Below, one piece after another: positions 25,115 to 32,637 of a stretch of DNA of 64,000 bases. The DNA is from Paractinoplanes polyasparticus (GTDB lineage: Bacteria > Actinomycetota > Actinomycetes > Mycobacteriales > Micromonosporaceae). The stretch covers positions 304,443 to 368,442 of the forward strand of contig NZ_JAHWFK010000031.1 of assembly GCF_019710575.1 (NCBI RefSeq), written 5' to 3'. The notes below the pieces were generated by a model. It ran no database searches. It was not told where the DNA came from and was given only the letters and a program-made list of their open reading frames with translations. Position 1 is the stretch's first letter. Each line of letters begins with the position of its first letter. Made by a program: the position numbers and the translations under genes.

Positions 25115-25774
25115 ATGACCGATGTGGTGTTGCCCTGCCTGAACGAGGCCGCGGCCCTGGGGTGGCTGCTCGACCGGATGCCGGCCGGCTACCGGCCGAT
25201 CCTGGCCGACAACGGCTCCACCGACGGCTCGCGCGAGGTCGCCCGCCGGCACGGGGCCCGGGTGATCGAGGTGCCCCAGCGGGGCTACGGCGCCGCCGTG
25301 CACGCCGGGATCCTCGCCGCCGACCCGGACGACGGCGTGGTGTGCGTGCTCGACGCTGACGGCTCGTTCGACCCGGCCGAGCTTCCCCGCCTGGCCGGCC
25401 CGGTCCGCGACGGCGACGCCGACCTGGTGTGCGGGCGCCGCCGGCCGACCGGCATCCGGGCCTGGCCCGTGCACGCCCGCGCCGGCAACGCGGTCGTCGC
25501 CCGCCGCGTCCGCCGGGCCACCGGCCTGCCCGTGCACGACATCGCCCCGATGCGGGCGGCGCGGCACGACGCGCTGCTCGCCCTTGACCTGCGGGACCGC
25601 CGCTTCGGCTACCCCCTCGAACTGCTGCTCGCCGCGGCTGGGGCCGGCTGGCGGGTCCGCGAGCTCGACGTCACCTACCGCCCCCGGGCCGCCGGGACAC
25701 ACTCGAAGGTGACCGGCACGGTGCGGGGCACCGTGCGGGCGATCCAGGACATGCGGGCGGTGCTGGCCCGATGA
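25115..25774 (+). CDS. family 2 glycosyltransferase (polyprenyl-phosphate type)
   Basis: GT2 enzyme of 219 residues. The GT-A fold begins DVVLPCLNEAAALGWLL, with DNGSTDGS and the metal-binding VLDADGSFDP. No C-terminal membrane domain, so it is soluble like small dolichyl-phosphate sugar synthases. First gene of a tightly overlapping operon (next start lies four bases before its stop). With the epimerase and membrane transferase on the other side, it suggests synthesis of a lipid-linked sugar. Confidence 0.87.
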   Translation: MTDVVLPCLNEAAALGWLLDRMPAGYRPILADNGSTDGSREVARRHGARVIEVPQRGYGAAVHAGILAADPDDGVVCVLDADGSFDPAELPRLAGPVRDGDADLVCGRRRPTGIRAWPVHARAGNAVVARRVRRATGLPVHDIAPMRAARHDALLALDLRDRRFGYPLELLLAAAGAGWRVRELDVTYRPRAAGTHSKVTGTVRGTVRAIQDMRAVLAR

Positions 25775-26418
25775 TCCAGGTGCTCGTGATGGCCAAGGCC
25801 CCGGTGCCGGGACGGGTGAAGACGCGGCTCTGCCCGCCGTGCACCCCGGAAGAGGCCGCAGCGATCGCCGAAGCCGCGCTGGCCGACACGCTGGCCACCG
25901 TCGGTCGCGTTCCGCTGGTGCGGCGGACGCTCGTGCTGGACGGCTCCTGTCCGGTGCCGCGAGGCTGGTCGTCGGTGCCGCAGCGCGGCGCCGGGCTGGG
26001 GGAGCGGCTGGCGCACGCGTTCGCCGACACCAGCCTGCCCGGCGTGCCGGCGCTGCTGATCGGGATGGACACCCCGCAGCTGACCGAAAGACTGGTGCAG
26101 CAGGCGGCCGAGGCGCTGGCCGACGCCCCGGCGGTGCTGGGCCCGGCCCGGGACGGCGGGTGGTGGGCGCTCGGACTGCATGCCGCGGACGACGCCCGCG
26201 TGTTGCCGGGGGTGCCGATGTCCACACCGGACACCGGGGCGCTGACGCTCGCCGCTCTGCGTGGTCGCGACCTCCGGCCCGCGGTGCTGCCGTCCCTGCG
26301 CGACGTCGACACCGCCGCCGACGCGGTCGAGGTGGCCGCGCTCTGCCCCGCCGCCGGCCGCTTCCCGCGCGCCGTCGCGCGTTTCCTGCCCGTCGCGACC
26401 ACCGGAGCCACGTCGTGA
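25771..26418 (+). CDS. DUF2064 / TIGR04282-like nucleotidyl- or glycosyltransferase
   Basis: Protein of 215 residues. The start MIQVLVMAKAPVPGRVKTRLCP is the nucleotide-binding signature of the DUF2064 family (related to CofC and other GT-A nucleotidyltransferases), with GAGLGERLAHAF, LIGMDTPQLT and GPARDGGWWALGL. The exact reaction is not known. Overlaps the GT2 gene by four bases. Confidence 0.83.
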   Translation: MIQVLVMAKAPVPGRVKTRLCPPCTPEEAAAIAEAALADTLATVGRVPLVRRTLVLDGSCPVPRGWSSVPQRGAGLGERLAHAFADTSLPGVPALLIGMDTPQLTERLVQQAAEALADAPAVLGPARDGGWWALGLHAADDARVLPGVPMSTPDTGALTLAALRGRDLRPAVLPSLRDVDTAADAVEVAALCPAAGRFPRAVARFLPVATTGATS

Positions 26419-26485
26419 ACGCCGTCCCCTGTCTCCGGCCCGCTGTGACGGCCGTGAGCGCAGTCGCGCTCGCCGGGGCGAGGTC

Positions 26486-27193
26486 GTGAACCCCACGAAT
26501 GTGGCGTGCCCGCCGGGGGAGCAGGTTGCCCTCGACCTGTACGACCGGGTCCTGGCCCGGGCTGCCGCCGGCGTGGACGGCACGCTCGTTCTGCGGGACC
26601 CGAGCGGGCGCGAGCACCGGGTCGACGCCGCGAGCTGGTGCCGCCCGCACCGGCCCGGCGACGGCGGTCTGCTCGACCGGTGCCGCGGCGCGACCCTGGA
26701 CGTCGGCTGCGGCCCGGGCCGGCTCGCCGGGGCGCTGCTGGAGCGCGGACGACCGGCCCTGGGCATCGATGTCAGCCCGACGGCCGTCCGGCTCGCCCGC
26801 CTACGCGGAGCCCTCGCCCTGTGCCGGGACGCCTTCGCGCCGGTTCCGGGACAGGGGCGGTGGGAGCACCTGCTGCTGGCCGACGGCAACATCGGCATCG
26901 GCGGTGACCCGGCCGCCCTGTTGCGCCGGTGCCGCGACCTGCTCGCGCCGCACGGCCGGCTGCACGTCGAGCTCGAGCCGCCCGGCACCCGCAGCTGGAA
27001 TGGCCGGGCCACCCTGCACGACGGCGACGGCGACGGCGACGGTGACGGCACCGACCACAGCGGTGGCGCGCCGATGCGCTGGGCCCAGGTGGCTGCCGAC
27101 GACCTCGCGCCCCTGGCCGGCACGGCCGGCCTGTTCATCCGGACGACCTGGACGGAGGAGGACCGATGGTTCGCGACCTTGGCGCCGGCCTGA
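26486..27193 (+). CDS. class I SAM-dependent methyltransferase
   Basis: Protein of 235 residues. Motif I LDVGCGPGRLAGALL (about residues 74-88), GIDVSPTAVRLAR (motif II) and the later ADGNIGIGG/LLRRCRDLLAPHGRLHVELE are typical. A low-complexity DGDGDGDGDG run lies near residue 180, made by repeated GACGGC units. The GTG start at 26486 is the best fit; 67 bases separate it from the previous gene. It overlaps the molybdoenzyme gene by 28 bases. Substrate unknown. Confidence 0.82.
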   Translation: MNPTNVACPPGEQVALDLYDRVLARAAAGVDGTLVLRDPSGREHRVDAASWCRPHRPGDGGLLDRCRGATLDVGCGPGRLAGALLERGRPALGIDVSPTAVRLARLRGALALCRDAFAPVPGQGRWEHLLLADGNIGIGGDPAALLRRCRDLLAPHGRLHVELEPPGTRSWNGRATLHDGDGDGDGDGTDHSGGAPMRWAQVAADDLAPLAGTAGLFIRTTWTEEDRWFATLAPA

Positions 27194-28335
27194 GGCGGAT
27201 CGCGGAACGGATCCCGGAGCCCGGCGATTTCCGATCGCCCCTGCGGTCGGTGCGGCTGACCACCGTGCTCGGCATCGCGCTCGGGGTGGCGTTCGGTGTC
27301 TGCTTCCTGACCGGCGTGCTGAGCCACTTCATCCAGCATCCGCCGTTCTGGTTCCGGTGGCCGTCCCGGCCGGTCGGCCTCTACCGGTTCACCCAGGGCC
27401 TGCACGTGGCGACCGGGCTGGCCACGGTGCCCCTGCTCGGCGCCAAGCTCTGGTCGGTCTACCCGCGGCTGTTCGTCCGGCCGCCGCTGCACGGCCTCCG
27501 GCACGCCGCCGAGCGGCTCGCGATCGCCGCCCTGGTCGCCGCCGCCCTGTTCCAGGTGGTCTCCGGGGTGCTGAACGTCGCGCGCTGGTACGCCCCGATG
27601 CCCTTCTTCTTCACGGCCGGGCACTACTGGATCGCCTGGCTCGCCGTCGGCGCCCTCCTGGTGCATCTCGGCGTCCAACTGCCTGTGGTCCGGGCCGCCC
27701 TGCGCCGTCCCGCACCGGCCGGCGCCGACGGGATCGGGCGGCGGCAGGTGCTCGTCGCCGTGGGCGCGGCCGCGGGCGTCGTCACCCTGGCCACGATCGG
27801 CCAGACCGTCCGGCCGCTGGCCGCGGTGAGCGTGCTGGCCCCCCGGCGTCCCGGCACGGGACCGCAGGGGCTGCCGGTGAACAAGACCGCCGCGGCCGCC
27901 GGCGTCGGCCCGGCCGCTCTCGACCCGGCGTACCGCCTCGTCCTCGCCGGTTTCGGGCGCAGCATCACCTTGAGCCGGACCGACCTGGACGCGATGCCGC
28001 AGCACACCGCGGCGCTGCCGATCGCCTGCGTGGAGGGCTGGAGCGCGACCGGCACGTGGTCGGGGGTGCGGCTGCGTGACCTGGTCGCCCTTGTCGGCGG
28101 CGATCCGGCCGGCTGCGAGGCCGTGATCGAGTCGCTGGAGGCGGCCGGGCGGTACCGCATGTCCGTGCTGCCCGGCCCGCATCTGGCCGACGACCTCACC
28201 CTGCTCGCGCTGCGTCTCGGCGGCGAGCCCCTCGACCTCGACCACGGCTTTCCGGCGCGGATCATCGCCCCCAACCGGCCCGGCGTCCTGCAGACCAAAT
28301 GGGTCGGGCGGATCACCGTGCGGAGAACCCGGTGA
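27166..28335 (+). CDS. membrane molybdopterin-dependent oxidoreductase (sulfite-oxidase fold)
   Basis: Protein of 389 residues. The N-terminal 185 residues form about four membrane spans with conserved histidines (HFIQHPP, LHVATG, AGHYWIAW, HLGVQL) that resemble cytochrome b-type haem ligands. After GRRQVLVAVGAAAG begins a Mo-cofactor domain with the likely Mo-ligand Cys in PIACVEGWSATGTWSG (near residue 287) and VLPGPHLADDLTLLAL. It probably transfers electrons across the membrane; the substrate is unknown. Part of the glycosyltransferase operon. Confidence 0.83.
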   Translation: MVRDLGAGLRRIAERIPEPGDFRSPLRSVRLTTVLGIALGVAFGVCFLTGVLSHFIQHPPFWFRWPSRPVGLYRFTQGLHVATGLATVPLLGAKLWSVYPRLFVRPPLHGLRHAAERLAIAALVAAALFQVVSGVLNVARWYAPMPFFFTAGHYWIAWLAVGALLVHLGVQLPVVRAALRRPAPAGADGIGRRQVLVAVGAAAGVVTLATIGQTVRPLAAVSVLAPRRPGTGPQGLPVNKTAAAAGVGPAALDPAYRLVLAGFGRSITLSRTDLDAMPQHTAALPIACVEGWSATGTWSGVRLRDLVALVGGDPAGCEAVIESLEAAGRYRMSVLPGPHLADDLTLLALRLGGEPLDLDHGFPARIIAPNRPGVLQTKWVGRITVRRTR

Positions 28336-28751
28336 GGCGCGCCCTGGTCGTCGTGGGCGCGCTGGTCATGGCGTACGCCGTGGCCGGCGCCGTCGGCGAC
28401 GCGGCGCTGAACCTGGTGGGGGTGGCGGTGTTCCTGGTCGCCGTCCTGGCCCTGCACGACGCCTTGTTCCTGCCGATCGTGCTGGCCGCCGGCGCGTTGA
28501 TCCGCCGTCTCGTCCCGCCGCCGTGGCAGGCGACCGTGCGCTGGGCGGCCGTGGCCGGTGTGGCCGTCCTGATCGTCGGCCTGCCCCTGGCCTGGGGTTT
28601 CGGCCGGGACGCGGGGAATCCGACGGTGCTGCCCCGGCCGTACGGCGCCGGTCTGGGTCTCGTTCTGGCCGCGATCGCCGTGAGCGCGGTGGCCGGCCGT
28701 AAGGGAATCGAAAGGTGGCGCCGGCGGCGGCCGCCGCCCCCGCCTGGGTAG
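28332..28751 (+). CDS. small membrane protein
   Basis: Product of 139 residues with about four hydrophobic spans (residues 5-22, 26-60, 70-88, 105-125) and a basic, proline-rich tail (RWRRRRPPPPPG). GTG start overlaps the molybdoenzyme stop by four bases, so it is translationally coupled and may be an accessory subunit. No family recognised. Confidence 0.75.
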   Translation: MRRALVVVGALVMAYAVAGAVGDAALNLVGVAVFLVAVLALHDALFLPIVLAAGALIRRLVPPPWQATVRWAAVAGVAVLIVGLPLAWGFGRDAGNPTVLPRPYGAGLGLVLAAIAVSAVAGRKGIERWRRRRPPPPPG

Positions 28752-28760
28752 CCTCCGAGC

Positions 28761-29456
28761 GTGACCCATCAGGTTCTCGTGGTCGACGACGACCCGACCG
28801 TCAGCGATGTCGTCCGCCGCTACCTCGAACAGGACGGCTGCCGGGTGCGGCTGGTCGGCGACGGCCTCGCCGCGCTGGCCGCCGTCGACGCCGAGCGCCC
28901 GGACCTCGTCGTGCTCGACCTGATGCTCGGCGGTGTCGACGGGCTCGAGGTGTGCCGCCGGCTGCGGCGCGATCGGCCGGACCTGCCGGTCGTCATGTTG
29001 ACGGCGCTGGGGGAGGAGAGCGACCGGGTGCTCGGTCTCGAGGTGGGCGCGGACGACTACGTGACCAAGCCGTTCAGCCCGCGCGAGCTGGTGCTGCGGG
29101 TGCGGTCGGTGTTGCGCCGGACAGCACCGGCGGCGCCACCGGGCCCGGCGTTGCTGCGCGACGGCGACCTGACGGCTGACACCGGACGGCGGACCGCGGA
29201 ACTCGCCGGACATCCGCTGGCGCTGACGGTGCGCGAGTTCGACCTGCTCGAGTTCCTGCTGCGCCATCCGGGCCGGGCCTTCTCCCGGGCGCAACTGCTC
29301 GACCAGGTGTGGGGCTGGCAGTTCGGCGACCAGTCGACCGTCACGGTCCACGTCCGCCGCCTGCGCGAGAAGATCGAGGCCGACCCGGCCGCGCCGGTGC
29401 GCCTGCTGACCGTGTGGGGCGTCGGCTACCGCTACGAGACTGCCGGCCATGCGTGA
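28761..29456 (+). CDS. OmpR-family response regulator
   Basis: Protein of 231 residues. Receiver domain VLVVDDDPTVSDVV with phospho-Asp in LVVLDLMLGG (near residue 52), MLTAL and the lysine in DYVTKPFS; C-terminal winged helix (LTVREFDLLEFLLRHPG, SRAQLLDQVWGW, TVHVRRLREKIE). Its stop overlaps the kinase start by 8 bases. It lies 9 bases after the small membrane protein gene and may control this operon. Confidence 0.92.
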   Translation: MTHQVLVVDDDPTVSDVVRRYLEQDGCRVRLVGDGLAALAAVDAERPDLVVLDLMLGGVDGLEVCRRLRRDRPDLPVVMLTALGEESDRVLGLEVGADDYVTKPFSPRELVLRVRSVLRRTAPAAPPGPALLRDGDLTADTGRRTAELAGHPLALTVREFDLLEFLLRHPGRAFSRAQLLDQVWGWQFGDQSTVTVHVRRLREKIEADPAAPVRLLTVWGVGYRYETAGHA

Positions 29457-30459
29457 CATCCTGCTGATCGGCCTGTACTCGCTGGCCGCGGGCGGGGTGG
29501 TCGGCGTCTTCGGGGCGATCGCGCTGCGGATGCTGCGCGGGCGGTCCGTCGCTGTGCACGTGTGCGTGCTGCTGGCCATCACCGTGGCCGCGGTCGTGGC
29601 CGGGGTGGTCACCGTCGCGCGGGCCATGTTCCTGTCCCGTCACGACATGCAGGTCGTCCTGCTCACCGTGGCCGCCTCGGCGGTGGTCAGTCTGGCCGTC
29701 GGGGTGATCTTCGGGCGCCGGCTGGCCGCCGCGGCCATGTGGGCGGCGCAGGCCCGGGAACAGGAGAGGCGGATGGAGGCCGGCCGCCGCGATCTGGTCG
29801 CCTGGGTCTCGCACGATCTGCGGACGCCGCTCGCCGGGCTCCGGGCGATGACCGAGGCCCTGCAGGACGGCGTCGTTGCCGACCGGGCCACCGTCGCCGT
29901 CTACCACGAGCGGATCCGCGCCGAGACCGACCGGATGAGCGGCCTGGTCGACGACCTCTTCGAGCTGTCCCGGATCCACGCCGGCGCGCTGCGCCTCGCC
30001 CCGGCCGACCTGCCCCTGGCCGACGTGGTGTCCGACGCCGTGGCCGCGGTCGCGCCGTTGGCCGGCCGCCGGGGGATCCGGGTCGTGGCCGGGCAGCACG
30101 AGTGGCCCGTGGTGACCGCGGGCCCAGCTGAGCTCAACCGGATCCTCGACAATCTGCTCACCAACTCGGTGCGGTACACCCCGGCCGAGGGGACCGTCCG
30201 GATCGACGCCGGGCGGGACGGCCGCACGGTGTGGTTCTCGGTGTCGGACAGCTGCGGCGGCATCCCCGACGAGGACCTCGCGCGCGTGTTCGACGTCGCC
30301 TTCCGCGGCACCCGCGCCCGCACCCCCGGGGCCGCCGGCGGGGGCGGACTCGGCCTGGCAATCGTCCGGGGCCTGGTCGAGGCGCACGGCGGGCAGGTGC
30401 ACGCCCGTAACGTCGCCGGTGGTTGCCGCTTCGAGGTGCGCCTGCCGGCGAGCCCGTAG
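29449..30459 (+). CDS. sensor histidine kinase
   Basis: Kinase of 336 residues. Three hydrophobic spans at the N-terminus (about residues 5-25, 32-55, 67-88) and no large extracellular domain. HisKA phospho-acceptor in WVSHDLRTPLAGLR (near residue 123), N-box LDNLLTNSVRYTP, and G-boxes SDSCGGIP and GGGGLGLAIVRGL. Cognate partner of the overlapping OmpR-type regulator; it probably senses a membrane or cell-wall state. Confidence 0.9.
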   Translation: MRDILLIGLYSLAAGGVVGVFGAIALRMLRGRSVAVHVCVLLAITVAAVVAGVVTVARAMFLSRHDMQVVLLTVAASAVVSLAVGVIFGRRLAAAAMWAAQAREQERRMEAGRRDLVAWVSHDLRTPLAGLRAMTEALQDGVVADRATVAVYHERIRAETDRMSGLVDDLFELSRIHAGALRLAPADLPLADVVSDAVAAVAPLAGRRGIRVVAGQHEWPVVTAGPAELNRILDNLLTNSVRYTPAEGTVRIDAGRDGRTVWFSVSDSCGGIPDEDLARVFDVAFRGTRARTPGAAGGGGLGLAIVRGLVEAHGGQVHARNVAGGCRFEVRLPASP

Positions 30460-30513
30460 GCTCGTCCCGCAGAACCGCTCAGCCCTTTCCGGTCCGGTGC
30501 CGATCGGGGGAGT

Positions 30514-32637
30514 GTGCGGTCTGCTCGCAGTGCGCTCGGCTATTGGCGATCCGCGACGTTGCCGTTGCTGATCTGGCTGCTGCTGGCCGTGATCGCCACG
30601 ACCGGGCTGCTGTGGCAGCAGCGGGACAGCCGCCAGGCGGTGGCCCAGCGCTTCGAGTTGCGCGTGTCGCTGATGCGGGACTTCGTCACCAGCTACACCG
30701 CCGACCTCATCGAGCGCGAGGCCGTGCAGGCCCGCGCCTCCCTGACCGGCGCTTCCGTCGGGGCGGACCAGTTCGCCCAGGCAGTCGCGGGTTTCGGCTA
30801 CCCGGCCGCCGTGCTGATCGATAGTCGCGGGCGGGCCCTGCAGGTGAGACCGTCCGACCCGGCGGTGATCGGCACGGACCTGACGTCGCGGTACGCCCAT
30901 CTGCGCACCGCGCTGCGCGAGGGCCGCCCGGCGGTGTCGCCCGTCGTGCGTTCGGCAGTCCGGGGTGTGCCGGTGGTCGCGTTCGCCGTGCCGTTCGACT
31001 CCCTGTCGGGGCGGCGGGTGTTCTCCGGGGCGGTAACTGTGCGCGACGGACCGCTGTCGGCCTATCTGACCAGCGCCCTGTCCTTGTCCGGGGCGCAGAT
31101 TCAGCTGGTCGACTCGGCCGGCAGCATCGTCGCCGCCAACCGGCCGCTCGACGCCGACATCCGCACGCTGGCCGAGGAGAACGGGCCGCTCGCCGCGGCC
31201 GTGCGGCAGGGCGACCACGGTCGCTACCGGGCCGGCGATCAGTGGTGGCGGTACTCGTCCACCCCCATCGCCGGCACGCCGTGGAACCTGTCGGCCACCG
31301 TCAGCGAGAACGTGCTGTACGCGGCCCAGGCCGACAACGAGATCGCCGGCCGGGCCGCGCTGATCGGCTCGGCCGTGGTCGGGCTGATGGTCGTCGTGGC
31401 CATCGCCCGCGCTCGCCGCAGCCACCAGGATCTGACCAGCAGCGAGCAACGGTTCCGCAAGATCTTCGACGACTCGGCCATCGGCATGACGCTCACCGAC
31501 CGCCACGGCCGGTTCATCCGCGTCAACCCGGCGGCCTGCCGGCTGTTCGGCCGCACCGAGGCCGATCTGATCGGCCGCCGGTTCACCGACATGATCCACC
31601 CCGACGACCTCGAGGCGGTCCGGGCCCACGGTCGCGCCTTCCTCGAACAGCGCGCCGACAGCTTCCGCCGAGAGGTCCGGTATGTGCACGCCGACGGGCA
31701 CATCCGCGAGACCGCGACCACGAGCGCCCTGTTGCGCGATGGCGACGGGCGTCCGACGCACTTCGCCACCCAGATCGTCGACATGACCGAGCGTCGCGCC
31801 CTGGAGCGGGCCCGGCTGGCCGGCGAGGCCGAACTCGAGCAACGCGCCCAGCAGCTCCAGGAGGCCAACGCCCACCTGGCCGACTTCATCGCGATGCTCA
31901 GCCACGACGTCCAGCAGCCTCTCACCAAGATCGTGGGGCTGGGCGAGCTGCTCCTCGAGGACTGGGACCATTCGTCCGAGGGTGACAAGCACAGCGACGT
32001 CCGGCGCATCACCTCGGCCGGGCACCGGGCGAGCGAGCTGGTCAACGACGTCCTCACGCTCGCCCGGCTCGACGCCGGCGCCATGCGGGCCCGGCCCGTC
32101 AGCCTCGACCTCTGCCACGTGGTCCGCGGCGTCGTCAGCGCCCACCAGGCCGGCGAAAGCACACCGGTCCGGGTCGTCGCCCCGGATCAGACCCGGGGGC
32201 GGGCCGACCGCAAGCTCCTGGAGCTGATCCTCGGCAACCTGCTGAGCAACGCCACCAAGTATGGGGAACCTCCGATCGAGGTGACCGTGGCCAACCGCCC
32301 CGACCATGTCGAGATCCGGGTGGCGGACCACGGCGAGGGCGTGCCGGTGTCGTTCGTGCCGCGCCTGTTCGACCGGTTCGCCCGCGCCGAGACCGGGGTT
32401 GCCGTCAGCACGAGCGGCACGGGCCTCGGCCTCTATCTGGTGCGGCAGCTGGCCGAGGCCAGCGGTCTGGAGATCGCCTATCAGCCGAACGAGCCGCGCG
32501 GCGCCGCCTTCGTGGTCACCGTCCCGTACAGCCGCGAGGACAGGCCGTCGCCGGCCCGGCCGGGATTCAGCCGGGCCGGCCTGAGAGCGCACGGCATGGA
32601 CCCGGCAGAGCAGGACAGTGCCCGCCATGCGGGGTGA
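30514..32637 (+). CDS. sensor histidine kinase with Cache-like and PAS domains
   Basis: Kinase of 707 residues. Membrane span at 15-33, an extracytoplasmic domain of about 240 residues resembling a Cache/double-PAS sensor (PAAVLIDSRGRAL, IQLVDSAGSIVAAN), second span near 287-305, then a PAS domain (FRKIFDDSAIGMTLTDRHG) with PAC, HisKA (FIAMLSHDVQQPLTKI) and HATPase (LLGNLLSNATKYG-like, GTGLGLYLVRQLA). The acceptor motif has SHDVQQP where SHELRTP is usual. The start codon is uncertain because the GGGGGAG ribosome site is very close to the GTG chosen. The end overlaps the GGDEF-EAL gene. Confidence 0.87.
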   Translation: MRSARSALGYWRSATLPLLIWLLLAVIATTGLLWQQRDSRQAVAQRFELRVSLMRDFVTSYTADLIEREAVQARASLTGASVGADQFAQAVAGFGYPAAVLIDSRGRALQVRPSDPAVIGTDLTSRYAHLRTALREGRPAVSPVVRSAVRGVPVVAFAVPFDSLSGRRVFSGAVTVRDGPLSAYLTSALSLSGAQIQLVDSAGSIVAANRPLDADIRTLAEENGPLAAAVRQGDHGRYRAGDQWWRYSSTPIAGTPWNLSATVSENVLYAAQADNEIAGRAALIGSAVVGLMVVVAIARARRSHQDLTSSEQRFRKIFDDSAIGMTLTDRHGRFIRVNPAACRLFGRTEADLIGRRFTDMIHPDDLEAVRAHGRAFLEQRADSFRREVRYVHADGHIRETATTSALLRDGDGRPTHFATQIVDMTERRALERARLAGEAELEQRAQQLQEANAHLADFIAMLSHDVQQPLTKIVGLGELLLEDWDHSSEGDKHSDVRRITSAGHRASELVNDVLTLARLDAGAMRARPVSLDLCHVVRGVVSAHQAGESTPVRVVAPDQTRGRADRKLLELILGNLLSNATKYGEPPIEVTVANRPDHVEIRVADHGEGVPVSFVPRLFDRFARAETGVAVSTSGTGLGLYLVRQLAEASGLEIAYQPNEPRGAAFVVTVPYSREDRPSPARPGFSRAGLRAHGMDPAEQDSARHAG

